From Capronia americana (taxonomy: Eukaryota; Ascomycota; Eurotiomycetes; Chaetothyriales; Herpotrichiellaceae), in contig JADWQD010000006.1 in the NCBI GenBank assembly GCA_016110215.1, forward strand, positions 1,178,001 through 1,242,000: DNA of 64,000 nucleotides. The letters run 5' to 3'. The notes below the pieces were generated by a model. The model was not told where the DNA came from, ran no database searches, and was given only the letters and a program-made list of their open reading frames with translations. Positions 23,382-34,600 of the stretch are shown piece by piece. Position 1 is the stretch's first letter. Every line of letters starts with the position of its first letter. The translations under genes were made by a program, and so were the position numbers.

Positions 23382-24553
23382 CTATCGGAACCACCTAGTC
23401 TCGACAGTGCCCACCTTCTCCACCACCATATTCTCGCCGGCGGTCTTTCCATCCCATACCGCATTCCTGCCCGTAATCTTGATTCGGCCATTGCTCCATG
23501 CCTTGCTCGTCGGAGCATTTTGTGGCTCGTGTGCCATTTGGACCCCGGCCTCTCTCAACACCGGGCTTTCGTCTAGCAGAGTATTGATGACAACCTCGTC
23601 GTTTGGCACGCAGAAATAAAAGACACTGCAGCGATTGTGTCCACGCTGGTCTTCCGGAGGCTGGACCACTCTGTGAATGGCGGCCTTGAAATAGTCTCCC
23701 GTCCACCACTTGAACGTTTCTCCGGCATTGACGATGATTGCTCCGGGCACGTGTGGAACAAACCTCCACTCTGAGTCATTGTCAAAGTCTCGGACCTGTA
23801 GAGACGACATTGGCTGGCTGAAGAGAATAGACAGGCTGGTGAAATCTTGATGGCCGGTAAGCCATAGGCCACCTGTCACCTTCTTTTCTTCCTCGGTATA
23901 CTCGTCATAGTATTCCATGTACCGCAGCCAGGTCTCGTCATGCCCCTCATAGCTGTGCAACTTGACGAAATACTCCTCGTCGGGCATTTGCAAAGCGATA
24001 GCGAACAGACGAAGGAGCTTGTAGAGAATCTCCTTGTGGGTGTAGTCGATGAAGGATTGAATCTCGGGCTTGTAAGGCTCCATAGTCTATAGGCAAAAGT
24101 TAGGCAGGTCGACGGGACGGTATCGCCTAGAACACTCACGGATGGCTGCTCTCGAAGAGTCATGTCGCGATAAATATTGAAGTTTTCGACTTTGTCGCGC
24201 ACGTTGCCTTTGGCAATCCAGTGCCCGCGAGGCTTGAAGCCATGATAAGAACCATCTTCGACGATGGGTGCCTTCAACCTGTGCTTTTCCTCATCCGAAG
24301 TCCGAGCCAGTATAGTGTGGCCAATGTCAACCTGGCGCGAGATATCTTCCTCACTGAGGCCGTGGTTGACGAGGATGAAAAACCCTTGTGTGGTCATGGC
24401 GCGTCTTACCTCTTCTGCCAGTTCCTTCCGAGCTTCGGGACCATCTTCATAGCGACTCAAGTCGACCGTGCGTAATTGGACGAAGTCCTTGACAAGCTTG
24501 GAGGGCTGGACAGAGATGAAGTGTTCAACTTCGGGCAAAGATTTAGAGATCAT
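23382..24553 (-). CDS. 2-oxoglutarate/Fe(II)-dependent dioxygenase (isopenicillin-N-synthase-like), 372 aa
   Basis: Cytosolic non-haem iron oxygenase of the DIOX_N/2OG-FeII_Oxy type; these hydroxylate, desaturate or cyclise small molecules. Two exons, 24553-24140 and 24086-23382, separated by a 53-base intron. The N-terminal DIOX_N part shows TQGFFILVNHGLSEE at about 55-69. The metal triad is His about 217 and Asp about 219 (GHQDFTSL) with His about 276 (IHRVVQPP); Arg about 290 (NRCSVFYF) would bind 2-oxoglutarate. NAGETFKWWTGDYFK is the usual strand before the distal His. The motif context is complete, so an active enzyme is likely. It is divergent from the MmgE/PrpD gene, with 720 bases between, and next to a Zn2Cys6 regulator. 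Substrate unknown. Confidence 0.93.
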
Positions 24554-25273
24554 TTTGAATCGTTGAAAGATGAAGTGGAAGTCTCGATGGAGAAGAATTC
24601 CTCAAGAACGAAGGTGGTGTTGTCGGATTGCCACTTTGTCTGCGATGGCATCTCATGCCAACTGGGTATATATGTTCAATCATGTTGGAGCGCTACTCGT
24701 CGTCAAAGACCACAACCAGGGGGTGCCGCGCCCAATCCACCCGAATGCCAGCAAGTCCGTCTTTCGGAGTATTCGGAGTGGCCCCGGACGATCGTCTGTG
24801 CAAATCACGCGGAGAAGTTTGTCTGGCAATTGGCTTGGAGAATGTCAGCCCTGGACTCATTTGCGATTTCATTGCTTGACTCGGTGGAGTGCAGAACACG
24901 ATCGATGATGCCTCTTGAACTGGTGAAATCCGACAGATACTGGGAAAGCCGAAGTGCGATCAACCCCGCGTCTTGGCTCACGAGACAATCATTTAGGCAT
25001 AGGCCTTGATAGACCCCTGCATATTCGGGTGCATTGTTCCACGGCTTTTGCAACAAAGTACGGTGCGAATGCTTGGTCCTCGGATCCGTTTCGGAGATCC
25101 CTTGTATGCTAATTCGCCGCTCGACAGCCGATAGTGAAGAGACGATCAAAGGAACGAAAACCGGCAATCGTCAGGGCACTGGTTATTTCTTATGTGATTG
25201 AGACGCACCAGGGCAGGCCGTCGATATTCAAGATTCTCTTCACCTCAGCTGTTCTGCCATTCTCGTGTCGAAC
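24554..25273. other. Divergent promoter region, 720 bp
   Basis: Between the oxygenase (minus) and the MmgE/PrpD gene (plus). Open frames on both strands overlap each other and match nothing I recognise. A shared bidirectional control region is likely. Confidence 0.65.
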
Positions 25274-26698
25274 ATGGCTGTCGACATGAACGGATCTTCA
25301 AACGGCGTGAAACAGAATGGGGCTGTCCCTGACAGCGTGCAAGAAGAAGTAACGGTTGCTTTGGCCAAATTTGTTGTATCATTCCCAAGCGAGGCTCTTT
25401 CGCCAGAAATGATCACCAAACTCAAGGCATTACTCCTTGATTATCTCGGAGTCTCCGCATCAGCAGGCTTCTCTGCCGAATCCAGTCCGAAGTTTTTGGC
25501 AGGCATCTCAGCTTTCTCGCGAGGCGCCAAGGGCAGCTGTACCGTCTTGACCAAGGGCTCGACATTCCCACCACAATATGCAGCACTTTTGAACGGAGCA
25601 TGGTGCCACACGTACGACTTTGATGATACCCATGCCAGTGCAATTCTCCACCCGGGGAGCAGCCTGGTCTCTGCTGCCTTGGCGGAAGCCGAAATCCTTA
25701 ATGCATCGGGAACCGACCTGCTGCTGGCTCTGGCTGTCGGTTATGAAGTTGCCTGTCGCCTAGGCCTCGCGCTTGGGGACGGTTCGTACCGCCGAGGTTT
25801 CCACAACACGGGCACTGTTGGTCTGTACGGTTCAATCGCAGCTGTCAGCAAGCTCAGGGGGTTTTCTCAGCAGGTTGTCGAGGATGCATTCGGCCTCGCA
25901 CTCTCCAAGGCGGCAGCGTCCATGCAGTTCCTGGAGAACGGCAGCTGGAACAAGCGGCTTCACCCCGGCTTTGCCGCTCACGATGCGCTTCTCTGTGCCA
26001 GCTTGGCCGAGGCTGGGGTGATTGGCGCCACCAAAGCAATCGAAGGCAAATACGGACTGCTTCACAATTACTCCGAGGCAGGCAAACCCCATCTCGTGAC
26101 TCAGGACCTGGGACAGAAGTGGACGTTCCTCGCAACCGCATGCAAGCCATTTCCGGCTTGCAGAATGACCCACGGTCAGCTGGAAATGGTTGGCAAAATG
26201 CGCAAAGCCTATGCATCTCATGGATTACCGAAACAGATCACGGTTTCTCTTCCCGCAATGTGCTTCCCCATCGTCGGGGTTCCAGCTCCAAATAAAATCC
26301 AACCAGAGTGTATCGTTGATGCCCAGTTTAGCTCATATTTTCAAGTTGCTGCTTCGTGGGTGTACGGCAACGACCTCGGCTGGGCGATATACGACAGGAT
26401 TCCGGATGACAAGGTGCGCGAACTTTGCCGCAGGGTCACATGCGAGGTTGATGAGTCGTACCGGGGCATTGAGTCTCGGCTGAAAGTGGTGTTCGAAGAT
26501 GGGACCACGGTCGAGGAGGAAGTAACATATCCTCTTGGCGAGCCCGAGCGTCCGTTCGAATGGGATACCGGTGTGCAGCAGAAGTTCAAAGGTCTGGCCG
26601 AGCCTGTGTACGGGGTGACAAAGTGTCAGCAGATCTGCGACTCGGTGAACGGGATTGAGGAGATCGCTGTTGTTGATTTAATGGCTCTGGTTGCCTAG
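25274..26698 (+). CDS. MmgE/PrpD family protein (2-methylcitrate dehydratase / cis-aconitate decarboxylase-like), 474 aa
   Basis: Member of the MmgE/PrpD fold, which includes 2-methylcitrate dehydratase, fungal cis-aconitate decarboxylase (CadA) and mammalian IRG1. Intronless. The start at 25274 is the first ATG; the frame is open a few codons earlier without one. Family landmarks: LLDYLGVSASAG near 60, DFDDTHASAILHPGS near 118 (the Asp and His of the active site), FHNTGTVGLYGS near 178, and GSWNKRLHPGFAAHD near 230 (Lys and His). These match the active-site positions known for IRG1/CadA, so activity is likely, but dehydratase and decarboxylase cannot be told apart by eye. No mitochondrial presequence is obvious; the first 20 residues are Asn/Gly-rich, which hints at a cytosolic location. 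Context (MFS permease, regulator, oxygenase) resembles an organic-acid cluster. Confidence 0.9.
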   Translation: MAVDMNGSSNGVKQNGAVPDSVQEEVTVALAKFVVSFPSEALSPEMITKLKALLLDYLGVSASAGFSAESSPKFLAGISAFSRGAKGSCTVLTKGSTFPPQYAALLNGAWCHTYDFDDTHASAILHPGSSLVSAALAEAEILNASGTDLLLALAVGYEVACRLGLALGDGSYRRGFHNTGTVGLYGSIAAVSKLRGFSQQVVEDAFGLALSKAAASMQFLENGSWNKRLHPGFAAHDALLCASLAEAGVIGATKAIEGKYGLLHNYSEAGKPHLVTQDLGQKWTFLATACKPFPACRMTHGQLEMVGKMRKAYASHGLPKQITVSLPAMCFPIVGVPAPNKIQPECIVDAQFSSYFQVAASWVYGNDLGWAIYDRIPDDKVRELCRRVTCEVDESYRGIESRLKVVFEDGTTVEEEVTYPLGEPERPFEWDTGVQQKFKGLAEPVYGVTKCQQICDSVNGIEEIAVVDLMALVA

Positions 26699-27744
26699 CC
26701 TTCTGATGCCCGAGTGAAGGAGATATAACGGGAGCGTGTCGTGACCCAAGGGCGCGATGAACCGGCTTCCGCTTTCAAAGAAGGTCGTGCATGTTACAGT
26801 AGTATCTGCGGCCACAAACAGAGCAGGATCAAGAATGTGGTCAATTTCAATCCGTTCCTCAGAGATGTAAAGCGGCCTGCATGACTCATGTCTTTTCATT
26901 CTGTTCTACGTCGTCATTCATCCATTGGGCGACTCGATGCCGCAGAGCAAGCGGACGTCTGACACAGCTGGTTCCTTTGTGCGAACCGAGAGAACTTTTA
27001 CCTTGACTTTACTTCCACATGATCTCCATGTCCTTTCAAGCTACGAGGAGGACTTCGGCATTTCGACAATTAGGCCCATTCTAATTCCTGATATCTCGTC
27101 AAGCTCCTGCAGTTCTTCTTGGCTGCACGTGGGATAGAGGACCGGACACAGACATCGACCAGCGTAGCGAGCTATTGGAGACTGGCGTTGCTGAACAGCA
27201 CCCCTCAACTTCCGATATTTGTGAGGGCGACGATAGCCGGTTAACCTTCGGATTGTTGAGGAGCTCAGGAATGGTGTCTCAGAACGTCGTGGTATTGGAT
27301 GGGTCCATTCCTGCGGCATCCGCCGTGACCTGGAAGCAAATCATCCTCGCATGATGTTGAAACTTCAGATAAACTGTCCAGCCCACCTCACGGCACATAT
27401 CCGAACCGAGAGTGCGGAGACACTCAAACACCCTGCGCTCGGACCCTTGGACCCATGCGACATCTCATGACAACAAATGCCATTGAAGCTTCCACAAGTC
27501 AAAATATAGTTTGAGGTGTTCGTGCACCAGACTATTGGGATTGGCAGGTATGGCCCAATCGTGCCAGGTGCATTACTCTGTCTGCTCCACACAGTGACAC
27601 TTCGACATGTCGTGCCGGAGCTGGATGCTGAGATATCTACGACGCTTTCCAAAGCTTTAAATATGGAAGCAGTCTGCAACCGGCCAGGGTATCTCTTCGA
27701 ACTGTCCTCCCCACCTCTGAGGTTCCAAGCAGCTCTTGTCGGCC
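26699..27744. other. Intergenic, 1046 bp
   Basis: Between the MmgE/PrpD stop and the nitrate reductase start. No gene is supported. Its right side should hold the nitrate reductase promoter. It also marks the change from accessory to mostly conserved genes. Confidence 0.6.
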
Positions 27745-30700
27745 ATGCCATTGCCAGCTCCTCGTTACCCTTACGTTCGCACACATCCCGGCTCTTCCGA
27801 GCAGGAGATGGCTGACGAACCTGACTGGGGTGCAGGGCATAACCATCGCATCGGTTATAGAAATCGACATGGCCGATTTGCGGGCCTTACCCACGAGGGT
27901 GATCATGACCCGTACAAAGATCAGGATGATCGCAAGTTCGTCGAAGAGGCGATGCAAAAACATCGGGATCTCAGAAAGAGGGCGGAGAAAGGCGACCTCC
28001 TCAACTTTCAGGACGTGGCAAGAGGCCAAACGGTAAGTGTGCAATACTGGCTTGGTCATGGCGTGTGGCTGAGTAAGTGGCAGGACTTCTATAGTCACCG
28101 ACCCGACGCCTATCCGCCTGGGTGGCGTGTTGGTGTTGATGCCCGAGAGGATTGGGTCAAGCATGAGCAAGACTGGCCGGGTGAGTTTACTATCCCATTG
28201 CAATTCAACTCGTCTCGGCCTGTTAACTTGTCTAGCAAATATCAAACTGCGAGAGAAGCAGGAGAAACAGAGAAGGGAGGAGTTGGAGGTGAAAAAGAAG
28301 CTGGGCGACAAATGTGGCGAGGAGGACCACAACGAAGAACACGACTGGCGTCGCGACAACAGCGAAACTTCGAAGAAGCACCATGGGGCTTATAGTAAGT
28401 CTGGAGGGGAGTCTACCCAGCCCCAGCAGAGCGGAACTATGACGCATGGTCACAACGGAGAACACAAGACTGAATACCAGAAACTGCGAGAGACATATAG
28501 CCCTGAAGAAATAACCTTATTGCGACTTCTGCAGTACGAGCGTGACCAGACAAAGGCCTTCCAGCAGAATGATGGCCGACAAGACTCGCCATTAAAAGAA
28601 GAGGTTCGGAATACACCGATCGAGATCGACGCTATCGACGCCATGACCCCCGATAACTGGATACCACGCAGTAGCAACCTCGTTCGGAATACAGGCCAGC
28701 ATCCCATGAACGCAGAGCCTCGATTGGATGCCCTCTTTTCCGCAGGGCTGGTTACTCCGAACAATTTGCACTACGTGCGCAATCATGCCAGCGTTCCTCG
28801 GCTGCTTTGGGACACTCACACCCTCGACGTCTGTGACGGCACGCTCAGGCTTTCCATGGACGACTTGAAGAATGGCTTCGAGGCGTATAACATCCAGGTT
28901 GCATTAGGCTGTGACGGCAACCGCAGAGGCGAGTTGAATCTGATCAAGAAGAGCAAAGGGTTCAGCTGGGGCCCGGGTGCCATCTCCTGCGCCTATTGGA
29001 AGGGCGCAATGCTGTATGACGTGCTCTCTGCAGCAGGAGTCGATGGCACAAGCTGGAATGGGGACCGGCAGTGGGTCAACTTCGAAGGCGCCGACGAGCC
29101 CAGTGAAGGAAAATACGCGACGTCTATACCTCTTGACTACGTCCTGGACCGAGCCAACGACGTGATGCTGGCATACGAAATGAACAACTCACCGCTGCCC
29201 CCTGATCATGGATTCCCCGTGCGAGTGTTAATCCCTGGCTTTGTGGGCGGACGGAGCGTCAAGTGGCTGTCTCGAATCTGGATCACCGACCACGAGAACG
29301 AATCCTATTACCACATATGGGACAATCGTGTGCTCCCCTCCTTCATCACCGAGAAAGATGGCGAGTTCGCGAGGACCATGTTCAGCCATCCTTCCACTGC
29401 GTGCATGGAACAAAACCTCAACAGCGTCATTGTGCGGCCGGGACAAGGCGAGACACTCGACATGGCCGACCTGTTGAAATGCGACACTTACCGAGTCCGA
29501 GGCTTCGCCTACGATGGCGGTGGCCATGAAGTCCAACGCGTCGAACTCTCTCTTGACAACGGCGCCACCTGGTTGTACTGCATTCGCCACTTCCCCGACC
29601 TGCCTGTCCGCAATGGTCGCAAATTCTGGACGTGGGTCCACTGGCACGTCGACATCGACAGCGCACACCTGGCTCGCGCGGAATCCCTGACGGTGCGCTG
29701 CTTCAACGTGTTCAAGAACACCCAGCCACAACACCCGGTATGGAACCTGTTGGGCATGATGAACAATGGATGGTACGTGGTGAAATTGTCCGTGGACAGC
29801 CAGGGACAACTCCTCTTCCGGCATCCCTACCATCAGGAGGGAAACGAGGGATGGATGACTCCCTCCATGGAAAACCAACTCGCCGCTGCGAAACAGGACG
29901 CCGGCATTCCCGACAAACAGTTCACCCGGCAGGAGATCGAATCCCACGCGTCCAAGGACGACGCTTGGCTCGTGATCAACGGCAGTGTCTACGACGTGAC
30001 GAGCGTGCTGGCATGGCACCCCGGCGGCACTGCAACGATACTCGCTAACGCGGGCAAATTGTCTCCAGAGGTAACGAGCGCTTTCGAGAGCATCCACGAC
30101 GACTACGCACATAAGAAATTCCAGGAATGCGTGATTGGGCGGGTTAGCGAAAAGGCCGAGACCTTCATGCGCGAGCAGGCGAAAGCAGAGGCTGAGAAGG
30201 AAAAGGTGAGCGGGATTGGCGACCACCGCGAACTACTTCTGCAGAGCAAGAAATGGGTGCCGGTGAAACTGGTGGCGAGAAAGCAGCTTTCCAGCGATAC
30301 GTTCGCCTACACCTTCTCGTACAAAGACACCTACAACGCGAACAGTCCGAGCAAAAGCCACCTCAAGCTCGGTCTCGGCACATGCCAACACATCCAGATG
30401 GGGATTCACATGCTCGACAAGCTCCTGATCCGCTCGTACACGCCGACCCGCCCCATTATTGGTCTGACCAGCACCGACGACGACGACGACAGCTTCGAAC
30501 TCACCGTCAAGACATACTTTCCCGATGAAAACCAACCCGGCGGCGCATTCAGCAATTTCCTCCACGAACTCCCGCTCGGCCAGACCGTGGAAGCCAACGG
30601 CCCCACCGGCGAAATCAAATACATGGGCAACGGACGCTTCGACATCGAAGGCAAAACCCGCGTGTTCCACAAGATCAACCTCATCCTCGGCGGCAGCGGC

Positions 30701-31383
30701 GTCACTCCAGGATATGCGCTCCTGCAGCACGTCGCGCAGGAGGACGGCCACACCAGCGACGACAACGCCACCCAAATCCAGGTCCGAGTTCTCGACGCGA
30801 ACAAATCCGAACAAGACATCCTCCTTCGCGAGCAACTCCGCGACATTGAGAAGCGGAGTGCGGGGAGGATTCAAATCACCCATGTCATCAGCCATACCGC
30901 CGACCAAGATCAATGGGGGAGAGAAGGCGGATTGACCGGCCACATCAACGCCCATATGATCCGGGACAAGCTGTTCCCACCAGCATTGGGACGCCAAAAT
31001 ATTAACACGGACGACACCAAGACGTCTGCACGAGGAAAAGAAGGGGAGAGGGCAGGAGTTGTCACGTTCCTGTGTGGTCCGCCGAGCATGATCCAAAAGG
31101 CTGCATTGCCTGCTTTGAGAGGTGAGTGTTGTCGCACCTGTTATTCATTACCCTTTAAGATCCACCTATTTTCTCACACTTTCTTACCCTCGCCCATATT
31201 CTGTTATTACTCCCCGCTGAACTTACAGCGTCCCTCCCCTCCTCCCTCCCCCCACTCTCTTTTCAATGCATCTACCGATCACAACCACATGCCAGTCACT
31301 CAATCCTTCCCCGCTAACATGATTTTCTTTATCTCGATTTAGACTGGGGTTTTGTAGAAGATGAAGATTGCTTTGGGTTCTAG
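27745..31383 (+). CDS. niaD: Assimilatory nitrate reductase [NAD(P)H], about 1103 aa
   Basis: Cytosolic enzyme reducing nitrate to nitrite with NAD(P)H, using Mo-molybdopterin, haem b5 and FAD. Four exons: 27745-28032, 28084-28180, 28236-31121, 31343-31383. The N-terminal DFYSHRPDAYPPGW segment across intron 1 is a fungal landmark. The Mo-pterin domain runs from about 270 to 660 with the Mo-ligand Cys in GCDGNRR (about 353) and VKWLSRIWI; NNGWYVVKL closes the dimer domain. The cytochrome b5 domain (about 690-765) has the haem-binding WHPGG. The FAD domain carries RSYTPT (about 860), GGSGVTPG the NAD site, and CGPPSMI (about 1075) the C-terminal Cys motif. The end DWGFVEDEDCFGF comes from a small last exon. 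Unusually, about 130 Lys/Glu/His-rich residues precede the Mo domain. No nitrite reductase or nitrate transporter gene is adjacent. Confidence 0.95.
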
Positions 31384-32991
31384 GTTTGAAGAGCGGAATA
31401 CAGTGATACCCACGTACATATAAGAGCATACAGAGGCAGAGGGAGGGGGGAAGGGACGAGGATTCGGTCAAGACTTAAGATCACGCTCATAACTGCCATG
31501 TCTAGAAGACTCGAGAGAAAGCGGGAACTAGACTGCAGTGTGTATTGTGACTGAAGCTGTGTCTTGGTTTCTAGGTGGTGAACATGGGTATCTCGACATT
31601 CATCTTCGAGTTTCGTTCTTTTCTCTTCGTTTGGTTTGCACTGGAACACATTTCTTTCTCTTCACACCACCGCGGTTGCACCCGTTCATACCACTCTGCC
31701 ATATCCAGTCCATCGTCTATGGCTATCCCATATTCTCACGTCGCGCGGTTGACCCCTTGTCTCCGTTGTCCCTTTGTTCGACCAAACGATGTGGTCAGAA
31801 GGCTCAATACCTCTGGAACTAGCTCAATAGACGCTGAACCCGGTCGCGGGAAGTTGTTCAGTCCTTGGGCCAAACAACAAATGGGTACACGCTCTCTCTA
31901 TGATACTATGCGCCACGGTACTCTTACCAGCCCAGCACGAGCCCTGCGTCGTTGACATGAAGGTCTTAAGCACGGTCGCCAGGAAAGCAAAGGAGATTGG
32001 TGTATATAGGCTGGAGAGGAGGGCAGAGACGGTCGAGGGTGAAGGTGGAAGGAGGTAGACTTTCGATGGTAGGAGCGCGCGGCAGTGGGAAAAGTCGGCC
32101 ACTGGTGCACAAGGTTCGGGCCATTCACTCTGTTGAGCGACGACTGCACCCGTGGTCGACACTTGGAAACTCCATAGAACCAGAGAGAGAGACGTACACA
32201 GAGACACACACACACACACATACACACAGAGAGAGGGGGGTGGAGGGCGACGGTGCTCGGAAAAGCGTGGGAACATCAGAAGTTGGTGAAAGCAGCGAGG
32301 AAGGATCCTCATTATCTTGTGGCATCTGGCGTATGCGGGCCTAGGTTGTCCTGGGTTAAGTGTTCATTTGTGCTCTTCTCTTAACTATAGTAAAATGTGC
32401 CCTGAAGGGCCAGCCAGAAGTGTACCTGGCGATGCTGCTTTTGACAGGCCTCACCATGTCATTGGGCAGACCCTGTGCCGCGACGGACGCCACGGTAATG
32501 GGCCAGGGAAGCCAATCGCAGGCGTCTCCCAAGGGCCCACTGGGGTGAGCCGCGTCGGCATCGCACCCATTGTCACCACGGTTGAGCGCTCACCCGGCTC
32601 CGCGCGCGCGGGGGTGAGAACAGGGCGGCGTCACCCTCGTCCCAAAGAGGGTGAGCTGGCCGTGAATTCATCACACCTTGGCAGCATCTTTTCAATAAGC
32701 ATGCAGGTGCCCCTCTTCGGTCGCGCAATGTTCGAAAGGGCAAGCGTGTAACATCATGGCTCTGCTGGCCTATCGAATGAAAGCAAGACTTTCCTCGTAC
32801 TTCGGCGCATTGACTGCCAGGGCTTTTGGTATCCTAAACCAAAGCGTCCCAAGGCCGCCAGCCTTACCCATTCCTGATCCTCAGGCAGCTTTCCGACATC
32901 TTCGAAATGTCCTTCCAGGCCCCTGCGCTGTGAGAGCGGAGACTCTACGGCTCGCGCAAACTCGATTGACAGCAAGATAGAAGTTGCTCGG
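31384..32991. other. Intergenic, 1608 bp, with simple repeats
   Basis: Long stretch after nitrate reductase. It includes C/T-rich tracts, an AC-dinucleotide run near 32203-32228 flanked by GA repeats, and a G-rich A/G tract near 32005-32065. Open frames up to 160 codons occur on both strands but overlap, are low in complexity and match nothing. Confidence 0.6.
32203..32228. repeat. (AC)n microsatellite
   Basis: A short run of alternating A and C with one interruption, preceded and followed by GA-rich sequence. Ordinary simple repeat. Confidence 0.85.
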
Positions 32992-34328
32992 ATGCTCATG
33001 ACTGATTATCGTTCACCCACCATCGTCAGCATGCGCAAGGCTACAGCGATCCCGTCTTCGCCCGACAAATTTATCCACGAACCTCTCGATCTCACAAAAT
33101 CAACCATACGATTATTGCAGATACACCCACGTCGTGGTGAGGATACCATCTAGTGTACGTTGAAGCACGTTTCCCGAAGAGACGCCAGCTACGCTTGCCT
33201 TTCATATACTTGGGGCGAGCCGCAACCTGCTCACCGGATCCTGATGAATCACAAATGGTTCGACGTACGAGAAAATCTATACAACTTCCTCTGGCTGGCG
33301 CAGAAGATCGGGATCAAAGATTGGCTGTGGATTGATGCCTGCTGCATTGACCAGGAGAACGTCTTGGAAATCACCAAGTGCAGCAAATGGCCGACATTTA
33401 CCGTGGAGCCCGCCATGTCCTTGTCTATCCTGGACAATGGCCTAGACGTCTCAGATTGGCGTCGATGTTGGCGCGCAGCGACATTTGGTTCGACGCCGAC
33501 GAAGTACTCCGATATGCTGCTCCCTGCTATTTCCGGAGAGTTCTACACAAGTTTGTGTTCTACGCTTTCGGCTCCATCATTGAAGATGCTGTATATCTCC
33601 CATATTGGACCAGGTGTTGGATCATCCAAGAGCTGATGGCGGCCCGAAAATGCTACGTGGTATCGGCAGCGGGATTGATTCTATGGCAGTCATTTCTGCG
33701 GCTCTATCGGATGTGCGAGTGGAGATTGTCGTTGTGGCCATCCAACGTGAAAGTATTCTGTGGTTACTCCAGTGGTGCAACACAGCTTCATTCACGAAAA
33801 CTCAATCTAGACTCTCTTCTGAGTTTCATCTTCCAGCGTGGTCCAGATAGCTTTACTTGTGCAGATACGAGGGATTATGTCTACAGTTTATTGGGTCTAA
33901 CAGAAGATGCGCAGGGCTCCGCGGTCGACTATGGGACGACAACCGTATCACTATTCTTGGACGCCATACAACATTTCAAGCTTGTGATCGAGGACTCGTG
34001 CTACGCTATAAGCACTTTCCAAATTTTGATGCAAGCTTTGCAGGTTACTGTGGTCTGCTACTGCCGAGCATGCGCCAAGCCAGTACCAGATGAAATCGAT
34101 ATGATCTCTCGTGACCTCGGCGAGGAGTATGTGTTTGCCCTTCTAGTTGTTGAAGATGGGCGAAACAGGACAACGAGGAGCAAAAAATCTCACCTCTGCA
34201 AGACTCATAAGGGTCAACTTATCCCTGGACGTCGTTGGAGAAATAACACGGAAGACCATTTCCAACACCTGTTTCGTGCGGGATTGGACAAGATGTATTG
34301 CCTTACTCACGAAAAAAACTTCTACTGA
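32992..34328 (+). pseudogene. HET-domain protein gene, broken by a stop and a frameshift
   Basis: Heterokaryon-incompatibility (HET) domain gene; intact members trigger cell death in non-self recognition. The N-terminus reads LTKSTIRLLQIHPRRGEDTI, then an in-frame TAG (33151-33153), then CTLKHVSRRDASYACLSYTWGE in the same frame. The domain goes on with WLWIDACCIDQEN (about 33320-33360). At 33368/33369 one base is missing: the family pattern NHQVQQMADIYRGA continues in the next frame and stays open to 34328, including WIIQELMAARKCYV and TRDYVYSLLGL. Both breaks fall within otherwise well-conserved sequence and cannot be removed as introns. The stop could have arisen from CAG by a C-to-T change at CpA, the target of repeat-induced point mutation. 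Sequencing error could explain the frameshift but hardly both lesions. Confidence 0.85.
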
Positions 34329-34600
34329 CCGGATGAGAGAGGATCAGAATTGGGATCAGTATTGGGATCAGTATTACGGGTACAGTAACACCCCATGCGA
34401 TTGCCCTCCAGTTATCCCCAAACCGATTCCGTCTCTCCGCAAAGCAGAAAACATGACCGCTACCGACATTACTCTCGTCGCAACTTCTTGCTACAAAATT
34501 CACACCCCTCTAGTCGAATCCGCACATCCCAATTTCTAGGCTCAAAAAGCTGGGGAGACGACACCCACCAGCGTCACCTCCGCGGTATCGAATCACGCCT

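Noticed and set aside
28395..28429. Possible 35-base intron in nitrate reductase (GTAAGT to CAGCAG)
   Set aside because: Too short for a normal intron of this genome and not needed to keep the frame; left as coding but flagged for RNA check.
28232..31096. Long minus-strand open frames inside nitrate reductase
   Set aside because: Antisense shadows caused by codon bias; nitrate reductase motifs are continuous on the plus strand.
31538..32344. Several 100-160 codon open frames after nitrate reductase
   Set aside because: They overlap on both strands across simple repeats and C/T tracts; translated products are low in complexity.
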